DNA of 64,000 nucleotides from Flectonema sp. DT1601. Lineage: Eukaryota > Euglenozoa > Diplonemea > Diplonemida > Diplonemidae. A program made the translations under genes and the position numbers. The notes beneath the pieces are model-generated. The model did no database searches. It was not told the origin of the DNA and was given only the letters and a program-made list of their open reading frames with translations. The stretch lies in NCBI GenBank assembly GCA_964019425.1, contig OZ025793.1, forward strand, positions 744,001 to 808,000. The letters are read 5' to 3'. Positions 32,501 to 42,992 of this stretch are shown here, in pieces (the first letter of the stretch is position 1; each line of letters begins with the position of its first letter).

Positions 32501-35007
32501 GGACAGAAGTGGAAAATCCATTTCTTCTCAGCATGGCAGTCGCTGCTCAGGGTGAACTAAGTAGGAAACCTTCACCTGAGATATGCGTCACGACGTGTGA
32601 TGTGTACGAAGGGTACTTTAAATTTTTCAAATCTCAACAACAGTTAAGGGAACCAGACAATACCTTCACTTTCGATGAAGTTATAAAAGCTGCTGAACAG
32701 TTGGCTTGCAAGATGACGAGACTCGGGATCTACGAAGCACCAATAGCAGTCTTCTATCACGAATCTAAATCTGATTTGGCAACAATTCGATCATTACTAA
32801 AATATTTACCTCTTCGAATTGAAGACCTCCATGATCCACACAGTGCAATTACTTTTCGTCATAATACGTTTGCTGATTTTTTAGTGGCGAGAGCTCTGTG
32901 GGATAGACCAGTACAGTTGCTGACTGAGTTTTTCAATGAAACGAATATGTTTTCTAACACGTCAGGACATGGAATTCTTGACATGTATCGAAACTTATTG
33001 AAGTGTGATCCCTCGAAATACGACACTCTTGAGGAGGACCTTGTTCAACTTGTTATAAAAAGCAGGTCTGGATTGAAACAAGATGTTGCAGTTGGGTCGA
33101 ATTCTCTCTCATTGCTGTGTGCTGCGGGAAGAACGTTAGCTGGTCGGGACCTCTCAGGAATTATTATAGAAAACACCGATCTGTCGAGATGTTGTTTTTC
33201 TGGAGTGAATTTTCAACTTTCAGTTTTTAAACATTGCAATTTTAAGGGAACACAATTCCATAATTGTGATCTTGGACATGTTGACTTTACTGATAGCGAT
33301 TTATTAATGGCCGCAGCACCCCTCAGAGGTCACACTAACGTTGTTCTCGCTGTGGCTTACTCAAAGTGTGGAAGATACTTGGCGAGTGGATCTCGAGACG
33401 CAACTGTGAAGATTTGGTCTTCAGCAGGAGACCTTCTACATAGTTTGAAATCCCATAATGGATTGGTAACGGGATTGTCATTCTCGAATTGTGGATCGTT
33501 GCTGGCAAGTAGTAGTCAGGATTCTACTATTAAGCTGTGGGACGTCGATCAGTTCTTCTCACCAATTATAACTCTCAGAGGACATACCTCACGAGTAAAT
33601 TGCGTTGCCTATTCAAGATGCTCCAGTTACATTGCAAGCGGATCAAACGACAATAGTGTCAGAGTCTGGTGTGCCAATTCTGCGACTGTTTTATCAAAAC
33701 TAAACAAACATGTTAAACCTGTAACAAGTGTTCAATTTTCAGCTAGTGGTGAACACCTAGTTTCAACATCCAAGGATAGCTTTGCAATTGTATGGCAAGT
33801 TCGTCATAATTCTGCTCCTTTGGTTGATTTGATTGAAGGAGGAGAGTCTCCTCCTGTCGTATTAACGATGAAACACAAACTGGGAGGTCACGTCGGTGCT
33901 GTTTCCTGTGGTGCTATTTCAAAATGTTGTAATTATGTGTTTACTGGTGGGAGTGATATGACTTTGAGAAAATGGAATATTTCGACTGGAAAACCACTTC
34001 GTCAATTTCGTGGTAGCGGTCGGATGAGTGAAATAACTAGTTTAGCCTGTTCTCCTTCAGGTGAGAGGTTAATAAGTGGAGGATTTGATAACTTAATCAG
34101 AGTCTGGGATACGACAACAGGTCGACAAGTTACCCAGTTCGAATCCACCTGTAGTGATGGTGTCGCTACCTCGATAGCATATAGTAACTGTGGTAGTTAT
34201 ATCGCTTCTGGTTCACCAAACAACATAGTTAACGTTTGGAATTCAAAGTGGACATCATTACGAAGAATAGAAAAACATCACAACGGAGCTAGTACAGCTA
34301 TATTCTCAAACTGCGGTAAAGATATCATAAGCGGAGGAAGAGATGGAACTGTCCGAGTCTGGTCATCTTCAACTGGAAAAGAAATCTACACCATGGACAC
34401 CTCATCAGATTGCTATGTCATCACCATCGCTACATCAGTCTCAGGAGATATGTTCGCTGCTGGTGGATCGGATTGCTTGGCTTACATATGGCATACCCGA
34501 GTTAACAATGCAACCCATGTTTTAAGAGGTCATTCGAAACCTGTTTTATCGGTAGCATTCTCACCTTCTGGAATTTTTCTCGTCTCGGCTGATGCTTCTG
34601 GTTTGATCGCTGTGTGGGAAAGTCACAGCGGGAAATTCATCGCAAACTGTACATCTAGCCAGTGCAAAGGGAAGGGTCACTCCCTTCCGGTGAATTTTGT
34701 AGCCTTTAGCAGTTGTGAAAATTTTATAATGTCAAAGGATATTCACAACCATGTTAGGTATTGGTATTTTCAGGATCGTCGTCGTTTTCAACCCCAATCA
34801 CCACCTCTTCCAGACGTTGTCTTCTTAGAAAAAAAGAGAGAATTCAACAACGAGAAGCTACTCATTGAGAAAGGAGACATTCGACTGATGTCAAATAAAA
34901 TTCGACTTTGCATCGGAGGCATGGATAAGAACCTCTTGAAAGATTGCAACTGTAGTGGAATACTACCTGAGAGTACGAGAGACATACTGAAGTCTACTTG
35001 TGATTAA
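29520..35007 (+). CDS. Ankyrin-ART-NACHT-pentapeptide-WD40 protein (NLR-like STAND NTPase)
   Basis: Two exons, 29520-30369 and 30434-35007, join in phase to 1807 aa; the 64-bp intron interrupts an ankyrin repeat and ends in A14-CAG. Residues about 30-340 hold roughly seven ankyrin repeats (AATPLHGAAFNGHTGCCELLL, GRTLTHIAAMTGRLDVVEHA). Residues about 590-670 look like an R-S-E mono-ADP-ribosyltransferase: YRGES (Arg), FASAST (Ser motif) and HEEEFLF (ExE). NACHT: Walker A GTPGSGKTS at about 769-777, Walker B VVILDSLDEI at about 879-888, then a winged/helical part with TFRHNTFADFLVAR. A short pentapeptide-like run (about 1183-1240; LSGIIIENTDLSRCCFSGVNF) precedes about eleven WD40 repeats (1247-1731). 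By family knowledge, the WD40 part would sense, NACHT oligomerise and ART act as effector. No signal peptide, so intracellular. The combination in one protein is unusual. Confidence 0.85.
30370..30433 (+). other. Phase-1 intron in ankyrin region
   Basis: Starts GTGTGTTATT, ends in a long A run followed by CAG. Removal restores the ankyrin repeat that reads GRTLTHIAAMTGRLDVVEHA across the junction. Confidence 0.8.
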
Positions 35008-35113
35008 AATGAGAACATTGTTAAAATATCCTGCTTCGCTCATAATTTTGTACTGTTTTCTTGATCACCAATTGTATTGCGCTGATCAGATTGCTTCCAC
35101 TTCTCCTGTGACG

Positions 35114-35147
35114 GGGGGATGATTCCCCCTGCCTAGCCAACCAGGCA
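35114..35147 (+). other. Two adjacent short hairpins after the NACHT-WD40 stop
   Basis: GGGGGA-TGAT-TCCCCC (35114-35129) and TGCCT-8 nt-AGGCA (35130-35147) sit directly side by side about 110 bp after the stop codon. They could be a 3' UTR structure; nothing more can be said. Confidence 0.3.
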
Positions 35148-36023
35148 TATGTTCGCTGACTTGGATTTCCCATTCTCATTTTTTATTTTTTAAAACAGGA
35201 AATAGGGAGACAAAAATTATTTATACTGTGATAGGATTTAATGACCTAATTCCAAATGGTGTTAAACAAGCCGAAGAGCTTCTAAGTCTCTTCCTGCTTC
35301 CAAGTTACGCACCATTTCATTATTTATACAGATTTGTAAGCTTCTGCATGTGGTGGGTGACTCCACTTCGGCCTGGGTTCTTTTGGTGGATGCTTTGTGT
35401 TTTATTGCCTCGTTTGATTGAGTAGCTGACTTCTTGGATGTTTCAGGCTTTGTTTCGCCTTCTTTTGAGAATCCTTCAGGGCCAACGCTTCCTTTTTGGC
35501 AGCTTCTCGAGGGCCACTGCGCCTTTAGCTCCTCTGTCGAAGCACTTTCCTAGCAGGCTCTGCCTTTTGTTTTGGAAGTGCCCCCTCCACCTCAATGCTT
35601 CCTTCCTTAAGGCTGGTCTTTCGAATTTCCCCGCTCAAACGAGGCGAGGGAAATACCTCGGAATTAGAAAACAAATCCATCATGGATATTTGATCACATT
35701 GATGCACAACATCAGGATATCGAGAGTATTAATAAAATTATCTTAACCTTACGTGATAGACTTTCGGATAAAAAGAAAGACAAGGAAGCCTCCGATCATC
35801 GAACAGCTCGATCTAAAAAAGATTTTCACATGCAAACAGGCAGACCAGTTGGCTATACGAAGGAGTACCAAAATCATTTGCACCCAGATGCAAGAGCATG
35901 TTGTTCGAGATGGAGCCCGGACCTGCACTGTTAGTTCCCTTGGGGGAACTGAACACAGCCTGGCTTCTTCCTGCGAGAAAGGAATGCACTCCGGTGTTTC
36001 ATAGTCACCAGGTTTTACCTGAG

Positions 36024-36057
36024 TTCAGAGATGCCTCGGGAGGTGTTTTCATGCACT
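36024..36057 (+). repeat. Interspersed repeat copy (partner at 37036)
   Basis: A 34-nt exact match to 37036-37069, starting TTCAGAGATGCCTCGGGAGG, inside a longer region of weaker similarity. It suggests that fragments of the same element lie at both places. Confidence 0.7.
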
Positions 36058-36694
36058 CTGGGATCAATGCTCTCCTCAAACATGGCCGAGCGAGAGCGCT
36101 GTTCTTTTTCGTGGCGTGTTCTTGAGGCGGAAACTGATACGGAAATGGTATATTAGCAACTGCGCATACAGGGGCACACCAAGACTCACCTCTTCTCATT
36201 GTAAAAAAAAATTATTTGAAGGTGCATTTCACAGGCCTCAAAATTGGACCCCCAGGTACCACACGGTCCACACTTTTTGAGATTTTTCATTCCTTTGCCG
36301 AAATCAGCCAAATCGAGGTTTTTTCGGCACATTTGGACAGCCACACGAATATGCCCTTATGTTTAGATAGGAACCGCATTAGAAGTGTTAGAGTCGGGAA
36401 GAGAAGGGCAGTGAATCCCGTGCAGCCACGTAACCTTGTCAGCAGGTCCTTCTGTGATATGCTCCCGTGCAGCAAGGTCTGCGACATGAACCTCTCGAGT
36501 TCAGCTTCCCCTTCGCGTCCCCGGCGGCTGCGTCCGCACGGTGGACCTCGGTCAGGGTCTTGCTCGACAGGTAGATCCGCACACCATCGTCCTTCTTGAT
36601 ATGCGGGGACAGCTCACGTGCCTTTATCTCGTGGGCGTTGTACTGGAATAGAGTGAACCCTGCTGTGCCGAACGAAGTCCAGCTAGACACCGTT

Positions 36695-37057
36695 ATATAT
36701 CCCCCTCGTTTGGGTACAGTGTGTCTTTTGTACTTCTTATGCTGCATATACTAGGGTGTCTTGTATGCCCTGCTGGTGAGTAATGGTTGGGTCTTAAGTG
36801 ATGCCTTGAACGGTTTTTTGGATAGGGCATGTTGCCCTATGTCGCTGTTGCTATCTATGGCACTGCTTTGACGCACTACCACTACAGCTGTCTTCAGGAT
36901 TATCCCTGTTTGGGGTACTGACGTGGCGCTTTCTCCATTCTGTGAGCCTTCTGTGATCACAATTCAGATACTGGACGTTTCTTGACCCCTTTCCCACGCA
37001 TCTTACTTCTAACTGCCCAAGTGCTGTTGAGTGACTTCAGAGATGCCTCGGGAGGTG
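36695..37057 (+). repeat. Long inverted repeat, left arm
   Basis: Imperfect reverse complement of 37216-37587. Outer ends match as TATATCCCCCTCG (left) and CGAGGGGGATATA (right); inner ends as CCTCGGGAGGTG and CACCTCCCGAG. Substitutions and small gaps are scattered along the arms. Confidence 0.8.
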
Positions 37058-37153
37058 TTTTCATGCACTGGGGTCAATGCCCTCCTCCGCAGAATGACTT
37101 TGTGAGCTGCCCTGCAGAACGTTGTTTTCCGCTGCGTTACCCTGCCCGTGAGC

Positions 37154-37205
37154 CTCGTGGCCTCAAGCATGGTGCGAGAGCGCGGTTCTTGGTTGAGGCC
37201 ACGAG
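37154..37205. repeat. 13-bp perfect hairpin inside the inverted-repeat spacer
   Basis: CTCGTGGCCTCAA at 37154-37166 and its exact reverse complement at 37193-37205, 26 bases apart, nested within the 158-bp spacer of the long inverted repeat. Confidence 0.7.
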
Positions 37206-37215
37206 TTTGCGGGTT

Positions 37216-37587
37216 CACCTCCCGAGACACCCCTGAAGTCACTCAACAGCACTTGGACAGTCAGAAGCATGATACGCGTGAGAAAGGGGTCCAAAAAACG
37301 TCCAGTATCTGAATCGTGATCACAGAAGGCTCACAGAATAAACAAAGCGCTACGTCTGTACCCCAAACAGGGATAAGCCTGAAGACAGCTGCAGTGGTAG
37401 TGCCTCAAATAGTGGTGCCATAGATAAGCAGCAGCGACATAGGCCAACATGCCCCATCCAAAAAGCCGTTCAAGGCATCACCCAAGACCCAACCAGCAGG
37501 GCATACAAGACACCCCAGTACATGCGGCATACGAAGAAGTACGAAAGACACGCCCGCTTGCAACTGTACCCGAACGAGGGGGATATA
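37216..37587 (-). repeat. Long inverted repeat, right arm
   Basis: Partner of 36695-37057. Because the arms differ by several percent, this is either an old palindromic duplication or two copies of one element in opposite orientation. No terminal repeats or transposase were identified. Confidence 0.8.
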
Positions 37588-39807
37588 CTCCTGGAGTCTT
37601 GGGGTCGTAACTACACTGCAGATATTGCGGCAAGAAGGGATCGGCGCAGAGAGATCCAACTAAGTCCTGAGTGAGGGACATAGTTGAAGCTATCGTAGGT
37701 GCGCAGACAGAAGGGAAGCGGGTCAAAGCCCAACCCAACTATATCTCGAAGGACAGCCTGACTTGTTGATGAATTCACAGGTGATCTGTCGGTGACCTGA
37801 CTTCTTGAAGCAGCAGCTTCCTCCTCACCCCCCGTCACATTCGCTGCAGCATGATACTTCCTCTAGTGCCCGTCGTGCCCGTAGGAGAGGCACACGGGCT
37901 TCCAATGGCTACCATCAACGCAGGACCACCGACCCCCTTCAGATTGGCAAGAACAAGCATAACAGGAGGCGCCACAGGGGCTGAACGTACCCCATCCCGT
38001 CCTCATGGGGAAGACTTCTAGACAGCAAGGCCTAATGCTAATCTGCCATCCGCATCCAAGGATTGGTCCTCTGTCTACCTTGTACAGAAAGAAGCACAGC
38101 TCCGGGCCGAATTTCGAAACCTGAGCACATGGGATGTTCAAGAGAAGGCCAGTAGCCTAAACATCGGACAAGGGGGAATTAACACGCGGGGGTCCCGTGT
38201 AGCATTTTACTAAGGTTCAAATCAGGTCGATAAAAATAAAAATTGAGTTCGGACGAACGAAGAGTTCCCATTTCATCCCCCACTCAACAAAAGAAGCCCT
38301 GGTTATGGATTGCTCAATGCACGGAATTACTTGTAATTTTTGTGAGCCCTCCTAACACACCCCATTTTTGGGGTATATGTTGCAGTTTTCATAATTTGGG
38401 TGCCCAAGGAACGTTCTCCGGAAAAAAACCGAAAGTGCCCAAAATCTCCGTAAAATCGATGCTTGTACCCTTATAACCTTCGGGGCGGGTGTTGGGCTAG
38501 GGATGCTGGGGTTGAGGTTGGTGCTGAGGATGGGGGTGGTGATAAAAGGAAGGGCGTTGGGAGCCCACAGCAACACACTTCTCGAAATGCTTCCCGACGC
38601 CCAGTGTCAAGTCCAGATTCTCCCTGCCCCACCCACCAGGCACCGGGAACCCCCTCCGTAAGTCAGAGCACAACCTAAATTTTGCCCTTACATCGACAGA
38701 ACCCTTGCCACCTGCGATTTCATGTGTTACCCCCAGATCCGGGGGGGGGGGGACTTTGATACGATACGAAAAGATTTATCTGGGAAGAATACTGCAGGTC
38801 TTTGCACAAAAAAATAAAAATACTGTCACCATGAAACAGAAGGCGTTGAACATTGCCTGGTTTCTTTGGTGGAGGCCACGTGAACGTAGTTGAGCACCTC
38901 TTGCCTACGCTACCGTAACAGTGAAAAACAGCTGTAAATTAAAATCAATGTGAAAAAAATAAAATGAAACCAAAGGTTAACAGTGGACGAATCCGACGTA
39001 AGGCTTTCCTAGACTACTCGAGTCTTCAGCGGTCCGCTCGGTGATAGCAGCCTAGGAAGGACAAGCTCACCCATCTGCCTGGAGACCATTCAAATTGGCT
39101 CGCTCTAAATTGGCGACCTAAACGCTCTACCCTATCGCCGCGATTGCCACTGACAACCTCTAACCAACTATACTACGACCATACATAAGGGGAAAGGGGA
39201 AAGTGTGCTTATACCTGTACAGCCACGACTCTCGATTTCCGTAGTGGAGCCCCCCGCGGCACTCCCTATATAGTGCACTATGCTTGACTCTTTTGCTATA
39301 TAACTTGTCCCTTGGGCTATATAGGAAAAGCAGCAAAGAACTCAACATGGAAAAAGCCGTTAAAACATTTGTCTGGTTAAAACGGATCGGTGGGTAAAAT
39401 TACGCAAGAACAACCATAAGGTCTCCCACGGTTTAATGTAGCACATCTCCACGCCAGTCAGGGGGGGGGGGGGGGTGTGCCCAATATAGGGTAGGCGATC
39501 TGTCTGTAATGTGTATACCTCACACTAACATTACCTTTAGTCACTGTATCTCAGAACTAATGTTAAATTATCGTTATGTTGTCTATGATACAAAACATTT
39601 GTATTTTACAAACGCGTTCTGGCGTCGGTCCTCAGTGTGAAGATCAATCCCTACGAGTTGCTGAATGTATTCTGCAGCCTGAAGTTTAATATTTTGGGGT
39701 GCACTTCCAGGGGAATTGGGCATGCACTGGAGAATAAGACCACTTGAGCGAGAGACATAAAAAAAACATTCTTCTTGTTATTACTAGTTCGTAGCGCACT
39801 ACTAGTG
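37588..39807. other. Gene-poor region with poly-G tracts
   Basis: No frame here has recognisable protein content. Uninterrupted G tracts occur at about 38738-38751 and 39461-39474. A degenerate tRNA-like stretch lies on the - strand near 39065-39135 but does not fold convincingly. Confidence 0.5.
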
Positions 39808-39974
39808 GATAATTAGCCTTCCTATACTGTATGCACCTGGGAAAGAGAAGTATACTTAATTGAATGAACATGCAGTTAACAAGTCTGAGATCACAAAGAA
39901 GAATCTACACTGTGGTGCAGATTACTTCTGCGTAGGGGTTGTACCGGGCCGTTTCGATTCGACGGGACACCGGC
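39808..39974 (-). repeat. Retroelement repeat B2
   Basis: 167 bp, identical to B1 at 40250-40416 with a 442-bp offset. An 18-bp G-rich linker (39975-39992) separates it from A2. Confidence 0.9.
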
Positions 39975-39992
39975 GGGGGAAGGGTGGGTGGG

Positions 39993-40251
39993 ACTTAATT
40001 TAAATATAAGTTTTCTTGTGATGAAGACAGGGGTGTGAGAACTGATAAAGGGATAGAAATATTTGATATCGTCAGAAAACTAATAGAGACATTGACTTAT
40101 AGAAATAAAAGAAACGTCGATTATGTGGCTACATAGCTCAATTGATAGAACGCCGGTCTGCGAGAATGGCGGTCGAGGGTTCAAAACCCGCTGACGGCGG
40201 TTTTTGTTTGGTGCTCAGTTTCGGTGGCAAATTACCTAAATGGAATTTTGA
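39993..40251 (-). repeat. Retroelement repeat A2
   Basis: 259 bp, identical to A1 at 42356-42614 with a 2363-bp offset. It abuts B1, sharing two bases (GA) at the junction, as expected for the joined B1-A2 block of this family. Confidence 0.9.
40127..40198 (+). tRNA. tRNA-like sequence in repeat A2 (probably not functional)
   Basis: A 72-nt stretch with an A-box-like TAGCTCAATTGATAGA, a B-box GGTTCAAAACC and a T5 run just after it (40201-40205). An anticodon arm can be drawn with T33, GCG and A37, which would read Arg CGC. The acceptor stem pairs only about four of seven positions and the D stem has a mismatch, so it is more likely a tRNA-derived fragment or RNA polymerase III promoter than a working tRNA. 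It runs opposite to the retroelement genes. An identical copy lies in A1. Confidence 0.35.
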
Positions 40252-40416
40252 TAATTAGCCTTCCTATACTGTATGCACCTGGGAAAGAGAAGTATACTTA
40301 ATTGAATGAACATGCAGTTAACAAGTCTGAGATCACAAAGAAGAATCTACACTGTGGTGCAGATTACTTCTGCGTAGGGGTTGTACCGGGCCGTTTCGAT
40401 TCGACGGGACACCGGC
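40250..40416 (-). repeat. Retroelement repeat B1
   Basis: 167 bp, identical to B2, lying directly after the RNase H end of the coding part and before A2. Confidence 0.9.
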
Positions 40417-40439
40417 ACCACCACCACCACGCGAGTTAA

Positions 40440-42310
40440 AGAACGACCCCAACGCTTGTTCAACCTTCGCTCTCGTTCCGTGTGAGACTTCCTCTCGAGA
40501 AGGAATGTCTGCTGGGTTTAGCTTCGTGCTTACCCAGGCAAGGGAGTAGGAACATTTCAAAACTAAAAGGCATTCAATCGCAGTTATCAAACACCTGTTG
40601 AGACTGTGTGAGCGAACACACATCTTCTTCCGAAAAGCACCACAAACTGTAGTGTTGTCAACCCAGATGGAAAGGTGGTCGGCCTTTGCAATTCCTTTGA
40701 GTGTCTTCCCAAGAGCGTCCGCTTCAAGGATATTTATATGTCGGTCTTCACCAGCAGGCCATGCCGCACCAAGAATTTCCAACTCACCTGTTTTCCAAAC
40801 AATGACACCTCCCCATCCCTGCAATGAGGCATCTACAAACACTTCGGCAGTCCTCCCCTCTTTCTGCTCAGGCATAATTATTCTCTCCTTCTGCACAGCA
40901 CCGATCCACATTTCTAATTCCTTCCTTACTGAACGGGGCAATTTTAGTACCTGCTGTACTTGTAGGGTTCCCTTGTTCAAGTAATTTGTGACTCTGCGAA
41001 GATACTTCAAGCTAAACCAGTACTTCCCAGGTGGAACTCCAACAATGGAGCTGGCATGCAACAGGCGACCTCCTAAGGACTCCAACTCCGATGCAGTCAA
41101 TGAATCAAGGTTGGTGTTCTTGATTTTTCTCCCAATCTTGGTCCCCAAGCTCACCCTGTCTGTATGGTGATCAAAGGTGACCCCCAAGAACTCATACTTC
41201 GGAGAGAGATCCACAGTATCACTTGGTTTCCATGTGATGTTTGCCATTCTGGCAAAGGAGTCCATCCTCTCAGCTGCGCATTTAACCTTCTCCTTGGGAC
41301 CAAATAACCTAATGTTATCAATCCACCAGTGAATCCCAACTTCCTCCTCCGCAAATTCTTTCTTAACGAACAGCGGGTCACCAGCAACTACTGCAGCGAT
41401 GGTGTTCATCAGTTCTGGGGCACACACATGACCCATCGGAAGTCGAGTCAAAGAGTAAACCTTCCCAGCTGAATCAGAGAAACTGAAGAGTGAAGTTGAC
41501 CCCTCAGGTATGCAGACCTGGTAGAATCCAGTCTTGAAGTCCCTGCAGGATGCCACCTCCGAATGTACAGCATCCAGGTAACAAGAAATGTGCTGCAGTG
41601 GAACGAATGGTTCATATCCCCCAGACGAGATCAGTTCGTTCTGCTCTTTTGTCCAGAGGATGAACCGCTGTCTGTTCCCCGTCTCCCTCTCCTCATACAC
41701 TGTAAATGGTACATTCCGAGACAGCGGTACAGAATCACTCGGCACTGCAATACCACACTCAACCAATTCTCTTGCATGTTTCCCTGCCAACTTCGAAGTT
41801 GCCCTCCTCGAGAGCCGTGCATTGACAGAAGAATCCTTAGGAAAGAAGGTGAGGTCCCAAACATAATCAAACCTCTTCAGGACCGATGGCAGCATCCTCC
41901 CCCTCACAGCTGAAACATCCATCTTAGGTGTAGGGGCCACATGTAGTGGTGAAGATATCTCCTCCTTCGTTATGGGAATGCGCGTGCTCTTTGTTCTGTG
42001 TGTGAACTGAGCTGCTACGCTCCGCATCACATCCCGTTCGCTCGCATTTTTTGATCTATCAACTACAGGAAACAGGTGACATCCCCTGTCTTTAACGCCC
42101 TCGCCATTGCAATTGGGTTCCCCCCGTACCTCAGCGTGGTGTCCGAAAGAGCCGACACTCCTGCATGCTTGGCCAGCCTGCTTATCAGCCCTTCTGTGAG
42201 TCCTTGCTGCTCTTGGTCGGATGCCAGAACTTCCAACAGATGACTTATCGCACCCCTTTTTATTGAGTGGGCGGTGTATCTTTTCATCCTGCCGTCTTGC
42301 TGGAACGTTT
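40440..42310 (-). mobile_element. Retroelement coding part: YR end, RT and RNase H
   Basis: Reverse transcriptase is shown by a palm-like series (CRDFKTGFYQVCI, LPMGHVCAPELMN, WIDNIRLFG, YEFLGVTFD) at about 41130-41560. RNase H follows at about 40560-40860 (VFVDASLQGWGG, LEADALG, WVDNTT). The end of a tyrosine recombinase (AHSIKRGA, LAKHAG, LRYGG) lies upstream at about 42060-42280 in a different frame; overlapping frames are usual in this family. Product in a live element: cDNA synthesis and recombinase-mediated integration. Treated here as a broken fossil copy. Confidence 0.8.
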
Positions 42311-42355
42311 TCACTAATTTTGACGTGTCCCACGGGTGTAGTTCTTTGAACTCCC

Positions 42356-42614
42356 ACTTAATTTAAATATAAGTTTTCTTGTGATGAAGACAGGGGTGTG
42401 AGAACTGATAAAGGGATAGAAATATTTGATATCGTCAGAAAACTAATAGAGACATTGACTTATAGAAATAAAAGAAACGTCGATTATGTGGCTACATAGC
42501 TCAATTGATAGAACGCCGGTCTGCGAGAATGGCGGTCGAGGGTTCAAAACCCGCTGACGGCGGTTTTTGTTTGGTGCTCAGTTTCGGTGGCAAATTACCT
42601 AAATGGAATTTTGA
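42356..42614 (-). repeat. Retroelement repeat A1
   Basis: 259 bp at the 5' (- strand) end of the element, identical to A2. Confidence 0.9.
42490..42561 (+). tRNA. tRNA-like sequence in repeat A1 (probably not functional)
   Basis: Exact copy of the sequence at 40127-40198, with the same boxes and downstream T run. Its duplication follows from the A1/A2 repeat. Confidence 0.3.
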
Positions 42615-42992
42615 GCACTCTTCTACAATAAATGTAGAAAGTATAAGATGATTAATTATCAAGATCTGATGCATAATCTGATACATCTTCAAAATCATGT
42701 AAAACAGGTGTGACTCACCCGTTTTTTGAAAATGAAGAAGTGTAAGGATGTTATCTCAATTGTTGCCCCGGAATTTGGTTACCGCAGTATTGGGGGTGGG
42801 GAGAGGTAGCATAAATAATGTAAGAGGGGATCACTGGTGACATTAAACCCGACGAAACTATAGGATAGGGGAAGGGGGGGGAGGAGGCTCCTAGTGTGGT
42901 GGCCTGCACGCCAGGCTTTGTATTGAGGGGGTCTACTGGCACGAAGGCTGCCGCTGGATAGTATACTGAGTCATAGTAGCCCCTAACAGAAA
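42615..42992. other. Intergenic, nothing recognised
   Basis: Sequence between the retroelement and the calmodulin fragment; contains a G-rich run near 42870-42885. Short frames have no protein character. Confidence 0.5.

Larger units (their letters stand above)
35008..36694. other. Gene-poor region, no supported gene
   Basis: Contains a 3' splice-like TTTTTAAAACAG at about 35200 and a short + strand frame at about 35670-35940 (SINKIILTLRDRLSDKKKDK..., charged, coiled-coil-like) that I cannot place; it may be a remnant of a mobile element. A 34-nt stretch at 36024-36057 recurs exactly at 37036-37069. Nothing else is recognisable. Confidence 0.5.
39808..42614 (-). mobile_element. Ngaro/VIPER-type tyrosine-recombinase retroelement
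   Basis: Read on the - strand, the element has the split direct repeat order typical of Ngaro-group (DIRS-like) elements: A1 (42614-42356), coding part, B1 (40416-40250), A2 (40251-39993), then B2 (39974-39808). The coding part contains the C-terminal end of a tyrosine recombinase (about 42060-42310) followed by reverse transcriptase and RNase H. A1/A2 (259 bp) and B1/B2 (167 bp) are identical by eye, so insertion was recent. It looks broken and shortened, with at least two breaks; no gag-like gene is seen. VIPER elements are best known from trypanosomatids and Ngaro from many eukaryotes; which branch this belongs to needs a tree. Confidence 0.88.

Noticed and set aside
35228-35425. 65-aa hydrophobic frame after the NACHT-WD40 gene
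   Set aside because: No start context or neighbouring exon support; composition typical of chance frames in T-rich DNA.
36216-36599. 127-aa + strand frame
   Set aside because: Low-complexity Arg/Ser/Pro tail, no family, within the repeat-rich region.
39065-39135. Possible - strand tRNA or tRNA-derived SINE
   Set aside because: Only an A-box-like stretch; stems and B-box do not hold up.
40127-40198. Functional tRNA-Arg
   Set aside because: Acceptor stem about four of seven pairs and mismatches in D and T stems; kept only as tRNA-like.
40598-40984. + strand frames opposite the RT-RNase H region
   Set aside because: Shadows of the - strand retroelement coding part.
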